51,984 bases of DNA from an uncultured Muribaculaceae bacterium (lineage in GTDB: Bacteria; Bacteroidota; Bacteroidia; Bacteroidales; Muribaculaceae). Numbering within the stretch: the stretch's first letter is position 1; the number at the start of each line of letters is the position of its first letter. The notes beneath the pieces were generated by a model that was given only the letters and a program-made list of their open reading frames with translations, did not search any database and had not been told where the DNA came from. The position numbers and the translations under genes are program-made. The stretch covers positions 1-51,984 of the forward strand of contig CAJTRT010000015.1 of the NCBI GenBank assembly GCA_910579105.1. The letters are read 5' to 3'. Positions 1-8,441 of this stretch are shown here, in pieces.

Positions 1-711
1 GGCAGTCATGACTGAGAATTTGTTCATCTTGATGGTCTGAAGGTTGTCGAGCACCTTGTGGATGGTCTCGTACTTTGTTCCGCGGTCAGATTTGACAGCG
101 ATGCCTTCGCCCTTCTGGATGGCGTCATGAATGTTGGAGTTCGACGAATTGTAAATCGCACGCATCCAAATCTGGAACTCGTTCGTGGTGAGCTGGTTCC
201 CGTTCTGGTCTGTGTAGCGGATTTCCTCAAAGGGGATGCCGACGTCCTTGCGGGCCATGTCGCCGAGCCACTCATCCTGCTTGCCCTGGTCGAGCATCAG
301 GAATTCGTGCATCTTTGACATCGGCACGCCGAATGAAGCGTTCTTGGCAAACTTTTCCAGGTCGAGCGGCGTGATGCCGGTTTTCTTTCCGGTGTAGGCC
401 TCGTAGTTGGCGGCTGCTGTTTTCAGCACCTCCTTGCGAAGCGCTTCGGAACCCCACTCCTCGGCGCGGTCCGGGTCGGCGTCGCCCAGGAGCGAAAGGA
501 ACACCTTTCCCTGGGGGGCGACGAGCACCTGTGCCACGTTCGCGGTGGGAACCTTGATCTCAGAAACAGACGACGGCGTGATCACCGTGACCGGCTCTTT
601 CTGGAGGAAGGTCGAAGTCAGCATGAAGAAAGTAAGCAAAAGAACGGTGACGTCGCTCATCGCGGTCATGTCGATGAGGGTACTCTTTCTTTTAATTTTT
701 ACTTTTCCCAT
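1..711 (-). CDS. exbD: ExbD/TolR-type biopolymer transport protein (3' end outside window)
   Basis: An open frame reads from ATG at 711 to the left edge without a stop (237 codons visible). The N-terminus is short, basic and cytoplasmic (MGKVKIKRKSTLIDMTAMSD), followed by one hydrophobic segment (about residues 20-36). The Asp of 'MTAMSDVTVLLLTFFMLTS' is the conserved ExbD/TolR proton-path residue. The rest is a periplasmic domain. ExbD works with ExbB in the inner membrane to pass proton-motive force to TonB, which powers SusC-type receptors such as the one at 37807-40983. It lies 58 bp after exbB, and the gap carries a 7-bp inverted repeat (722-728 with 750-756). At 237 or more residues it is longer than the classic ExbD (about 140). 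Family call is confident; the true length is unknown. Confidence 0.9.
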   Translation of the reverse strand, partial: MGKVKIKRKSTLIDMTAMSDVTVLLLTFFMLTSTFLQKEPVTVITPSSVSEIKVPTANVAQVLVAPQGKVFLSLLGDADPDRAEEWGSEALRKEVLKTAAANYEAYTGKKTGITPLDLEKFAKNASFGVPMSKMHEFLMLDQGKQDEWLGDMARKDVGIPFEEIRYTDQNGNQLTTNEFQIWMRAIYNSSNSNIHDAIQKGEGIAVKSDRGTKYETIHKVLDNLQTIKMNKFSVMTA

Positions 712-769
712 ATTTACTTAGGTTAAACGGGTTGTTAAAAAGTTAGGGTGTTTAACTGAGTAAACGGGA

Positions 770-1642
770 TCAGTGGGTAGCTGCGAACGACTGTACAATC
801 GAGAAACCGATTTCGTCGATAGCGTAGGTGAGGTTGTCGATCTTGTTGGTGTAGAAGTTGTAAGAGATTACGGCGAAGGCACCGGTGGCGATACCGAAGG
901 CGGTGTTCACGAGGGCCTCGGAGATACCGGTCGACAGCTCTGTGGAGTCGGGGGCGCCGGAAGCGGAGAGGGCCTGGAACGACTTGATCATACCGAGCAC
1001 GGTACCGAGAAGGCCGACGAGGGTGCCGAGGGTTGTCAGGGTAGCCACGATGGGGAGGTTCTGCTGCAAAGAGGGCATCTCGATGGCGGTAGCCTCTTCA
1101 ACTTCCTTCTGAAGGGTGGCGATTTTCTGCTCCTTGCTCAGAACGGTGTTCTGGTCCATTTCCTCATAGCGGTTGAGGGCTGCGGAAACGACGGCTGCCA
1201 CGGAGCCTTTCTGCTTGGCGCAGAGAGCCTGGGCGCCCTTGATGTCGTTCTTGGCGAGGCACTTCTTCACTTCGGCCACGAACTTGGCGATGGAGCCGGT
1301 GCCTTTGGCGCTCTTGAGGGCGATGGCGCGCTCAACGGAAAGCACGATAACGGTAAGGAAGAGGGTCTGGAGGATAGGAACGATGATGCCGCCTTTGAAC
1401 ACGGTGCCGATGAGGTCGAGGGGATGGGCTTTCTCGAATTCCTCGGGAGCGAACCACATGGACGCGCCGGTGTAACCCTCGGCGTCGAAGTGCGACGGGT
1501 GGCCGAACACGAAGAGGAACAGGCATACGGCCACTACGAAGCAGGCGATGATCACCAGGAAGGCGTTCTTGATGCCGCGTACGTTGCTACCGGGTTTTAC
1601 AGCTGCGGGCTGCTTTGCGGAATTGGGCTTTTGAGCTTCCAT
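770..1642 (-). CDS. exbB: MotA/TolQ/ExbB proton channel family protein
   Basis: This 290-residue protein has an N-terminal membrane segment (about residues 25-50), a second at about 88-108, a cytoplasmic helical stretch (about 110-190), and two further membrane helices (about 200-225 and 240-265). The last pair contains the family signature 'ATLTTLGTLVGLLGTVLGMIK'. ExbB is the ring-forming inner-membrane part of the ExbB-ExbD-TonB motor. Gene order exbB then exbD on the minus strand, with a 58-bp gap, indicates one transcript from the promoter at 1998-2028. The extra N-terminal helix is common in Bacteroidetes ExbB. The start at 1642 is the first ATG in frame and gives a basic N-terminus. A TolQ or MotA-like role cannot be excluded, but the ExbD neighbour favours TonB energising. 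Confidence 0.9.
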   Translation of the reverse strand: MEAQKPNSAKQPAAVKPGSNVRGIKNAFLVIIACFVVAVCLFLFVFGHPSHFDAEGYTGASMWFAPEEFEKAHPLDLIGTVFKGGIIVPILQTLFLTVIVLSVERAIALKSAKGTGSIAKFVAEVKKCLAKNDIKGAQALCAKQKGSVAAVVSAALNRYEEMDQNTVLSKEQKIATLQKEVEEATAIEMPSLQQNLPIVATLTTLGTLVGLLGTVLGMIKSFQALSASGAPDSTELSTGISEALVNTAFGIATGAFAVISYNFYTNKIDNLTYAIDEIGFSIVQSFAATH

Positions 1643-1990
1643 AACTTGAAATGTTACTTTTTGTTAGATTGTAAGTTATTGTTAATAATGATTAATAGAT
1701 TCTCTGTCTCTTGGCTGTCGTTCCGCGGGGTGCCCCGCGTGACGTGGACGTCAGGGAGCCTGCCGCCCGGTGTCTGGCTTCGGAACCGCCGTCGGTTTAA
1801 GAGGCGGGTTGCCCGCTCACACTATGAAAAACGAATACTTTCAGCGTTTATTACCTTGCGACCAGGGTTTAGAAGCCGCGTGGGTGGTTAAATATTGTTA
1901 CCATCCGCACGGCTCGTCTGTTCTCGCTATTGGTGGTTATGGATTGAAACGTATAAGTTTTCAGGCATGTTAAGGTATAGTCAGCTAAAG
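1643..1990 (-). promoter_or_regulatory. Long structured 5' leader of exbB-exbD
   Basis: About 345 nt separate the predicted transcription start (near 1990) from the exbB ATG. No full-size gene is visible. Read on the minus strand, the leader has two tiny ORFs: 1927-1968 (13 codons, MPENLYVSIHNHQ) and 1869-1904 (11 codons, MVTIFNHPRGF). Four compact stem-loops then follow: 1804-1816 (5 bp, 3-nt loop), 1784-1797 (5 bp), 1740-1753 (6 bp, 2-nt loop) and 1724-1739 (7 bp, 2-nt loop). The part next to the ATG is AT-rich. No uridine tract follows the hairpins, so simple intrinsic attenuation is not evident. It may be a regulatory leader or contain a small RNA; this is inference. Confidence 0.5.
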
Positions 1991-1997
1991 CTATCTG

Positions 1998-2028
1998 CAA
2001 AATTATGACTATATTTTAAACTGACAAA
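1998..2028 (-). promoter_or_regulatory. Bacteroidetes-type promoter for exbB-exbD
   Basis: On the minus strand TTTG (2028-2025) is followed by a 19-nt spacer and TAATTTTG (2005-1998). This matches the Bacteroidetes primary sigma consensus TTTG-N19-TAnnTTTG exactly. Transcription would begin around 1990. Confidence 0.7.
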
Positions 2029-2104
2029 ATTTTCCGCCAAGATTTTTGCCGCGCCATGCCCGCCTGGAGCCTCAGGGGGAGGCTGTCGAATGTGTGAAAC
2101 AGAA

Positions 2105-2141
2105 GGCGGGGGCTTGCCGTAGGTTCCGGAAAGCTCCCGCC
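2105..2141 (-). terminator. Stem-loop terminator after the large secreted protein gene
   Basis: An 11-bp stem (2105-2115 with 2131-2141, one G-T wobble) with a 15-nt loop lies 30 bp past the stop codon of the minus-strand gene ending at 2171. It is followed on that strand by a short T-rich run (ttctgttt). The U-tract is weak, so efficiency is uncertain. Confidence 0.55.
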
Positions 2142-2170
2142 CGCATCATCTCGCGGAACGCGCGGCGCGG

Positions 2171-5100
2171 TCAGCGAACTATGTGTTTCTTCCCGTTGAC
2201 GATATAGAGTCCGGCGGGAAGTGCGTTTATGTCGGCAGGGTTCGAGGTCACGAGCACGCGGATTCCAGTGGTGCTGTATACGGTGAACATGCCGTCGGCG
2301 TCGCTCTCGACCGCGGTTATGCCGGATGGTGTCTTGGCGTTGTAGGCAAGGAGTATGTAGTGTGTGGGGGCGCCCTCTGATTTAAGCTCTACATACGCCT
2401 CGTGGACTCCTTCCGCCTCCGCTGTGAATGAGAGGGTGAAGCTGCCTCCTGCCGCCGGGAGCGTGCTCGTGCTCAGAGTGAAGTTCGACGGGTTCGCTCC
2501 GCCCATCGCGAGCGCGATGTCGTTCGTCAGGTTGTGTCCTGTCACGTTGATCGTCGTGGTATGTGTCGAGAAGGTCTCGGTCTCGACTTCGACAGTGCGG
2601 CGGTCAGTTTTGATCTGGGCCACGTCGGTACGCCCGTAGGTCACGTCGTCAATGTAATAAACCACCGAGTTGTCGCGGCCGCGGTTCGAATCGAAAAGGA
2701 AGCCTATGAAGAATGTGTCGGCGAGGTCCTGCCCCTCGAAATCTACCACATAGTCGACCCATTCGCCGTTGTAGTCGGCCGAGGCGGGAATACCGAGCCC
2801 TTCGAGTTCCTGGAAGTATGGCTCTCCGTCGGCCGTGTCGCAGTAAACGACGCGGAGCAGGTCGGTCATGCCGTCATACATATACTGGCCCATCACCCGG
2901 AACGTCAGCAGTTTCGATGCCGAGTTGGCGAAGTCGAGAGCGGGGGTGAGCAGCAGCATCTGGCAGGGATCTTCCGCGCCAGGCTGCGCCTGTGAATCGT
3001 AGCCCGTTACCTTGGCGGCCTTGTTGCCGTCGGGGAATCCGTAACCCCACCACGCGCGCTTGCCGATGGCGGCGTTGTTGACCCAGCCGGTGATTCGCAG
3101 CGGCTTGTTGCTGACAGCGTCGTCGAACTTCTCGTCAAGGATTGTCAGTGGCGAGGAGGTGTCAAATGTCAGTTCGTCGCCTTCGGCGGGTTGTTCCGGG
3201 AGCGCGCCCCCGCAGGATCCGGTCACGGTGATGGTCCGCGCGGGCAGTTTCACGCCGGAAATCTCGATGCGCTCGGTAAAGGTTCCCGCGCTTTTGGGCG
3301 CGAAGGTCACCCGCAGGGCGGTGGTCCCGTTCTTCATCAGCATGTTGCTGTTGATTGTGAACGCTCCTCCCGCGTCGCCGAGCACCCTTATAGTCCCGTA
3401 ATCGGGCAGGTTGGCCGAGGAGATGTTTATGGTCTGGGTCTGTGTCTCACCCGCGGTGGATACCTCGAAGGGTGTCAGAGCCGATGTGTCGGCTGTTGCC
3501 TCCGGCAGGTTCTGCGGATCGTAGGCCAGGAACGTGAAATTGAATCCTTTGGCAAGTTCCGCGGGAGTGGTGTCGAAGTTGACGCGGCCGGTGTGCTTGC
3601 CGATGGCTGTCGGAGTGTATGTCACAGTCACGGTGGCTGTGCCCGTGCCGGCGGCGATCTCCCCGGTGTCGATGCTGAACATTCCTCGGTTCGCCCCGGT
3701 CAGGTACACGCTGACGGGCGACGTAAGGTTGGCTGTGCTTACAGTGAAGCGGAGCACCTGCGTGCTTTGGCCTGTTTCGGCTGCCTCACCTGTGAAGAGT
3801 TGCTCGGAAGAGACTTCGAGAGACGGCTCGCCGACAGGCGCGAGCTCTATGTCGCTGAGTGAGCGCGGCGAAATAGAGGCGATGCTCATCGAGCGGCATA
3901 TGCCGGTCAGGGAGGTGGCGGAAGCCGGTATGGCGGTGCCGACCAGGTCGCTGCCGGCGAAAGGGAGGAGCTTGCCGGCGGAGTGTGTCGGGCCGGAGGT
4001 TATGTCAACGGAAGTGGTTCCGAACACGGCGCCCTCTTCGGCATTGAAAGAGATGTCGCTTATCTTTACCAGGCGGTGGATGTAAAGTTCCGGGCTTGTG
4101 GCGATGTCGCCGAGGTTCACTTCGACGGCGTTCACGGGGTTGCCTTCAGAAACGAGCGTACCTAGATCGGCGTACAGCGGCATCATGTACGGCACTCCGA
4201 ATTCCGAAGTCATATAGCCGAATATTTTCTTGATTCTGTCGCCCGCTTTTATGCCTTGGAAATTAACGAAATCGTTTCTGAACGCCACGCCTCCGGCCAT
4301 GTCTTGGCCGTAAACCGTGCCGGTGGCCGGATCTATGTGGGTGATGGTCACAGTGCTGTTGAGCACGAGGACTTCGTATGTGTCGGGAGTCTGGTTGGCG
4401 ATCTGCATGGAGTTGACCAGCTGCTTCACCGGAATCGCGGTGGCTGTGAATGAGGTCGAAGCCGTGTTGTCGCCGCTGGCGAAGGACAGCGTGCCTTGGA
4501 AAGTCCCGTCGGTGGTAGGATTGTAGGTGACGGTCACCAGGGCGCCTTCCGGCGCGAGGGCCGTTTCCTTGGCGATGGTCGCCGGCGCGACCGAGAAGTC
4601 GTCCGAGCCGCTCACTGTCACTGTGATGTCTTCCGTGATTCCGGTGGCGCGTACTGAGAACTGCTTGGTGGCGCTTCCGGTCACATAAGCGGCCAACGGG
4701 TCGCTGCTGACCTCCGTGGCCGATATGGACACTTCCGGGTCGGTGCCCGGGTCGTCGCCCCCCTCGTCCGTGAAGAGCGACTCCCAGTCAGTCGCGCCCC
4801 GCACCGCGTCAACAAGCATCGTCGGAGCTCCCTTGACACCGGAACCCGCCTGTTGGAACACGATGCCGCGGGCCGCGCCATAGGTTCCGGTGAAGTCTGT
4901 GCCGTCTGAGGATGAGAGTGCGGGTAGGGAGCTTTCCGTCTCGGGGTTGATCCATACCGAAATCACGTCGTCGCCTGATTCAGGGCCGTAGGCGTACTTC
5001 ATCACCAGGCAGTACGTCTTCCCAAGTTCGAACTCTGTATCGGTCGATATTTTCGGGCTGGTTGTCGACTTGCTGAGGCCGAGTTTGAAATGGGCGTCAT

Positions 5101-5554
5101 CAGAGCCGTTCAGGATGAATATGTTTCCCTTCGCGGTAGGGTTGGAGGTGTCGACATATCCCTTGTAGTTGTTGCCGGTAAAGGAGATTGATACGGCCTT
5201 GCAGTTTTCAGGAACGGCGTTTACGCAGATCAGCGCTCCCACATACAGGTCTTGCGGGGTGTCTGTGCGGGTGATGTCATGGAACACCGACTGGTCGTAG
5301 GCATCGAGATTTCCTGCGAGGCGGATAGCGCCTCCGGCGGGAGCCGACTGGTATCCGGGGTATGTGAGGCTCTGCGATACCACTTGCACCGGGGCGCCAG
5401 TCTTGGTTCCGTATTGCAGCCATTCCCCTTGTCCTTTAAGGTCTCCGGCGTTGTAGTCGAAGTTGTCGGAGAATAGCAACCCGGCGCTGGCGCCTGGTGC
5501 CAGCGCCAGTGGCAGCACTGCCGCCGCCACTAAGTTCCGTATGTTTTTATCCAT
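2171..5554 (-). CDS. Large secreted multi-domain surface protein with C-terminal sorting domain
   Basis: This 1127-residue protein starts with a signal peptide (about residues 1-24, ending ASA). A beta-rich lectin-like region follows (about 25-265). Next come an Ig-like repeat (about 275-380), an OB-fold/DUF5689-like region (about 380-560), two more Ig-like repeats (about 575-780), a 'choice-of-anchor J'-like jelly roll (about 795-975, ending YIDDVTYG) and another Ig-like repeat. The last ~50 residues (from about 1075) form a Por/T9SS type A-like domain: 'TVYSTTGIRV', then 'LPAGLYIVNGKK' and a basic end. It is probably exported and surface-anchored. No catalytic motif was recognised, so an adhesin or binding role is only a guess. 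It stands alone, with its own promoter and terminator. Confidence 0.75.
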   Translation of the reverse strand: MDKNIRNLVAAAVLPLALAPGASAGLLFSDNFDYNAGDLKGQGEWLQYGTKTGAPVQVVSQSLTYPGYQSAPAGGAIRLAGNLDAYDQSVFHDITRTDTPQDLYVGALICVNAVPENCKAVSISFTGNNYKGYVDTSNPTAKGNIFILNGSDDAHFKLGLSKSTTSPKISTDTEFELGKTYCLVMKYAYGPESGDDVISVWINPETESSLPALSSSDGTDFTGTYGAARGIVFQQAGSGVKGAPTMLVDAVRGATDWESLFTDEGGDDPGTDPEVSISATEVSSDPLAAYVTGSATKQFSVRATGITEDITVTVSGSDDFSVAPATIAKETALAPEGALVTVTYNPTTDGTFQGTLSFASGDNTASTSFTATAIPVKQLVNSMQIANQTPDTYEVLVLNSTVTITHIDPATGTVYGQDMAGGVAFRNDFVNFQGIKAGDRIKKIFGYMTSEFGVPYMMPLYADLGTLVSEGNPVNAVEVNLGDIATSPELYIHRLVKISDISFNAEEGAVFGTTSVDITSGPTHSAGKLLPFAGSDLVGTAIPASATSLTGICRSMSIASISPRSLSDIELAPVGEPSLEVSSEQLFTGEAAETGQSTQVLRFTVSTANLTSPVSVYLTGANRGMFSIDTGEIAAGTGTATVTVTYTPTAIGKHTGRVNFDTTPAELAKGFNFTFLAYDPQNLPEATADTSALTPFEVSTAGETQTQTINISSANLPDYGTIRVLGDAGGAFTINSNMLMKNGTTALRVTFAPKSAGTFTERIEISGVKLPARTITVTGSCGGALPEQPAEGDELTFDTSSPLTILDEKFDDAVSNKPLRITGWVNNAAIGKRAWWGYGFPDGNKAAKVTGYDSQAQPGAEDPCQMLLLTPALDFANSASKLLTFRVMGQYMYDGMTDLLRVVYCDTADGEPYFQELEGLGIPASADYNGEWVDYVVDFEGQDLADTFFIGFLFDSNRGRDNSVVYYIDDVTYGRTDVAQIKTDRRTVEVETETFSTHTTTINVTGHNLTNDIALAMGGANPSNFTLSTSTLPAAGGSFTLSFTAEAEGVHEAYVELKSEGAPTHYILLAYNAKTPSGITAVESDADGMFTVYSTTGIRVLVTSNPADINALPAGLYIVNGKKHIVR

Positions 5555-5623
5555 AAGCAGAAATTTTGATTGATTAGAGACTGTGTATTTAACCGTTCGG
5601 GTTTTCCTTACGTCGTCAGTTTA

Positions 5624-5654
5624 CAAAATTATGTCTTTTTGCCCGTTTTGGAAA
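5624..5654 (-). promoter_or_regulatory. Candidate promoter for the large secreted protein gene
   Basis: On the minus strand TAATTTTG (5631-5624) matches the -7 consensus. TTTC (5654-5651), 19 nt upstream, is one base from the -33 consensus. The predicted leader is about 60 nt. Confidence 0.5.
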
Positions 5655-5696
5655 ATTTTATGGCCGAAATGGCTTATGATTAACTATTTTTGGCAA

Positions 5697-5725
5697 TTTG
5701 GCATCCCGCTTGAAAATTAATTGTG
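5697..5725 (+). promoter_or_regulatory. Weak candidate promoter for the nqr operon
   Basis: TTTG (5697-5700), a 17-nt spacer and TAATTGTG (5718-5725, one mismatch) lie about 85 bp before nqrA. A second -7-like box, TATTTTTG, is at 5685-5692 but lacks a well-placed -33 element. Which one is used cannot be settled from sequence. Confidence 0.35.
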
Positions 5726-5810
5726 TTAATTAATGCGCGTAAAGGAAAAAATCACTAACTTCGCGCAATTCGGCGGCTGGCATATCCGCTTGTACCATAA
5801 TTAATATTAT

Positions 5811-7157
5811 ATGAGCATCGGAATCAAAATCAAGAAGGGTCTCGATATAAACATAAAGGGGGCCGCGGCCTCGCAGGACGCCATTGTGGAACGCCGTTCG
5901 GCCACCGCTGCCGTCTGTCCCGACGATTTCCCCGGATTCGTGCCCAAGGTCGAGATAAGGGAGGGCGACGCGGTAAAGGCCGGAGCGCCGCTGCTGCGCG
6001 ACAAGAATTATCCCGGCATAAAACTGGTTTCCCCTGTATCGGGTGTCGTGAAATCCGTCGTCCGGGGCGAGCGCAGAAAGATCGAGCGCGTCGTGGTGGA
6101 AACCGGCGACGGTGGTCCGTCGCGCCTCGACAACGGCAGGGCGGCCGCCGACGCCGCCGCTGCCCGGGAGTTCTTGCAACTCTCAGGGCTTTGGGCCATG
6201 ACCCGCCAGAGACCTTATGACATAGTTCCGCTCGGAGATGCCGAGTTCCGGGATATTTTCGTGAGCGGCTTTGACACCGCTCCGCTGGCGGTGAATCCCG
6301 CGGGGTTCACCGCTGGTGATGTAAAGGCTCTCGAGGCCGGAGTGAAGCTGCTTTCGCTCCTGACTTCCGGAAAAGTCTACGTCAGCCGTCGTCAGGGTGA
6401 GATGCTTCCCGATCTCGCCGGCGCTGAGATGGTCGACATAGAGGGGCCGCATCCCTCTGGCAATGTCGGCACGATGATAGCCGCGGTGAAGCCTGTGAAC
6501 AAGGGCGAGACCGTGATGTGTCTCGATCTACCCACGCTTCGACGTGTCGGGACCGCCGTTCTGACGGGAATAGTCCCAATGAACACGGTCGTGGCCCTGA
6601 CCGGTTCCGAGGTCACGGAGCCCAAACTGGTCAAGACGGTTGTCGGTGCTGAGATTGCCGCCATCACCGACGGCGACATAGCGGACGACCACCGTCACCA
6701 CCGCTTGATTTCAGGCAACGTGCTGACCGGGGTGAAGGTCGAAGCCGACGGATACCTGCGCTGGCCCTACCGCCAGGTTACGGTAATCCCCGAGGGGGAC
6801 GACGTTGACGAGTTCATGGGCTGGGCGTCTCTTTCTCCGAAAAAGCTAAGCACGAGCCGGTCCTTTCCTGGCCACTTCCTTTTCAAAAAGGCTTTCACCC
6901 CTGACGCCCGTCTCAACGGCGGCCGACGCGCCATGATCATGAGCGGCGAATACGACAAGGTGATGCCTATGGATATTCTCCCCGAATATCTCGTGAAAGC
7001 CATTCTCGCCAGGGATATCGACCGCATGGAACAGCTCGGCATCTACGAGGTGGCTCCGGAGGACTTCGCCCTGGCCGAGTTCGCCGATACTTCGAAGCTC
7101 GAATTGCAGAAAATCGTCCGCGAGGGGCTTGACTATCTGCGAAAGGAGCTGTCGTGA
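5811..7157 (+). CDS. nqrA: Na+-translocating NADH:quinone reductase subunit A
   Basis: This 448-residue protein matches the usual NqrA length (about 446). The N-terminus 'MSIGIKIKKGLDINIKG' is typical, and a biotinyl/lipoyl-like barrel-sandwich region (about residues 35-110) contains 'LVSPVSGVVKSVVRGERR'. NqrA is the cytoplasmic-side subunit without membrane helices and contributes to the quinone-reaction region. The complex oxidises NADH, reduces quinone and pumps Na+ out. It is the first gene of nqrABCDEF, and the start at 5811 fits the family N-terminus. A 51-bp gap separates it from nqrB. Confidence 0.95.
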   Translation: MSIGIKIKKGLDINIKGAAASQDAIVERRSATAAVCPDDFPGFVPKVEIREGDAVKAGAPLLRDKNYPGIKLVSPVSGVVKSVVRGERRKIERVVVETGDGGPSRLDNGRAAADAAAAREFLQLSGLWAMTRQRPYDIVPLGDAEFRDIFVSGFDTAPLAVNPAGFTAGDVKALEAGVKLLSLLTSGKVYVSRRQGEMLPDLAGAEMVDIEGPHPSGNVGTMIAAVKPVNKGETVMCLDLPTLRRVGTAVLTGIVPMNTVVALTGSEVTEPKLVKTVVGAEIAAITDGDIADDHRHHRLISGNVLTGVKVEADGYLRWPYRQVTVIPEGDDVDEFMGWASLSPKKLSTSRSFPGHFLFKKAFTPDARLNGGRRAMIMSGEYDKVMPMDILPEYLVKAILARDIDRMEQLGIYEVAPEDFALAEFADTSKLELQKIVREGLDYLRKELS

Positions 7158-7208
7158 CAATGGCTGTTGACCAAGAAACACTTTCATTAATCATATAACA
7201 TTCAAGTT

Positions 7209-8423
7209 TTGAAAGCTTTAAAGAAACTGATGGATAAGGCGAGGCCGGCTTTCGAGCCCGGCGGGAAGCTCAGCGCTTTCCGTTCGGTCTACGACGGCAT
7301 GGACACTTTCCTGTTCACCCCCCGCGAGACTTCCAGGTCGGGGGTTCATATCCACGACAGCATGGACTCCAAGCGCGCGATGATAATCGTGGTGTTATCG
7401 CTGCTCCCCTGCCTGGTGTTCGGCATGTATAACTGCGGTTACCAGCACTGGCTCGCCTGCGGCGCTACCGAGTTCCCGTTCTGGGGCCTCCTGCTCTATG
7501 GTTTCCTCGCGATTCTGCCGTCGATAGTGGTGACGTATCTCGTCGGCCTCGGCATAGAGTTCGCCGTTGCCCAGATGCGTGGCGAGGAGATCCAGGAAGG
7601 CTTCCTTGTGACAGGCATACTGATTCCGATGATCTGCCCCATAGAAACCCCGCTGTGGATGATAGCTGTGGCTACGGCTTTCTCCGTGATTTTCGTGAAA
7701 GAAGTGTTCGGCGGGACTGGATACAACATATTTAATGTGGCGCTCGTCACCCGCGCGTTCCTCTTCTTCGCCTATCCGGCCAAGATGAGCGGCGACGGAG
7801 TGTTCGTGTCGCTCGGCTCGATGCTCGGCCTCGGCGGCCAGGCTCCCGACGGATTTACCGGGGCGACCCCGCTGGGGCAGATCGCCGTAAGCGGCGCGCG
7901 GTCGGCCTCCGACCTTTCCGCGGCGTTCAGCGACGTGGCCGGCAACCATATCGACCTATGGCATATGTTCCTCGGACTGATACCGGGCTCTTTCGGCGAG
8001 ACCTCGACGCTGTGCATCCTTGTCGGCGCCCTGATCCTGCTCCTTACGGGGATAGCGTCATGGCGCGTAATCCTCTCCGTGTTCGCGGGGGGAGCGGTAA
8101 TGGCGCTCGTGGCCAACTGGTTCGCTACGCCCACATATCCCGCGTCGTTCCTCTCGGTAGGGGAGCAGCTCTGCCTGGGCGGTTTCGCTTTCGCCGCGGT
8201 GTTCATGGCATCCGACCCGGTAACCTCGTGCCGCACTAACGTCGGCAAATACGTCTACGGCTTCCTGGTGGGCGTGGTGGCCATCCTGATCCGCACTTAC
8301 AACAACGGCTACCCCGAAGGAGCGATGCTCGCCGTGCTTCTGATGAACGCTCTTGCTCCGCTGATCGACTATTGCGTTGTCGAGGCCAATGTGCGCCGCC
8401 GCCTTGCCCGAGCCAAGTCCTAA
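7209..8423 (+). CDS. nqrB: Na+-translocating NADH:quinone reductase subunit B (TTG start)
   Basis: This 404-residue integral membrane subunit has about ten hydrophobic helices. The start is TTG at 7209. It is chosen because 'MKALKKLMDKARPAFEPGGK' aligns with the conserved NqrB N-terminus, whereas the next ATG would remove it. Thr220 in 'DGFTGATPL' is the expected site of covalent FMN attachment through a phosphoester bond, as known for NqrB. 'FGGTGYNIFNVALV' is also family-typical. NqrB carries riboflavin/FMN and lies on the Na+ and electron path. Covalent flavinylation needs an ApbE enzyme, which is not in this window. A rare start codon may lower its translation relative to its neighbours. 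Confidence 0.95.
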   Translation: MKALKKLMDKARPAFEPGGKLSAFRSVYDGMDTFLFTPRETSRSGVHIHDSMDSKRAMIIVVLSLLPCLVFGMYNCGYQHWLACGATEFPFWGLLLYGFLAILPSIVVTYLVGLGIEFAVAQMRGEEIQEGFLVTGILIPMICPIETPLWMIAVATAFSVIFVKEVFGGTGYNIFNVALVTRAFLFFAYPAKMSGDGVFVSLGSMLGLGGQAPDGFTGATPLGQIAVSGARSASDLSAAFSDVAGNHIDLWHMFLGLIPGSFGETSTLCILVGALILLLTGIASWRVILSVFAGGAVMALVANWFATPTYPASFLSVGEQLCLGGFAFAAVFMASDPVTSCRTNVGKYVYGFLVGVVAILIRTYNNGYPEGAMLAVLLMNALAPLIDYCVVEANVRRRLARAKS

Positions 8424-8441
8424 CCCTTAGAGCGAAAGAAA

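Noticed and set aside
773..1891. Long plus-strand ORF (372 codons) opposite exbB
   Set aside because: It is an antisense shadow of exbB in GC-rich DNA. The exbB product has clear family motifs and this frame has none.
1770..1973. 67-codon plus-strand ORF in the exbB leader
   Set aside because: It lies opposite the leader, has no promoter or ribosome site in that direction and no recognisable domain.
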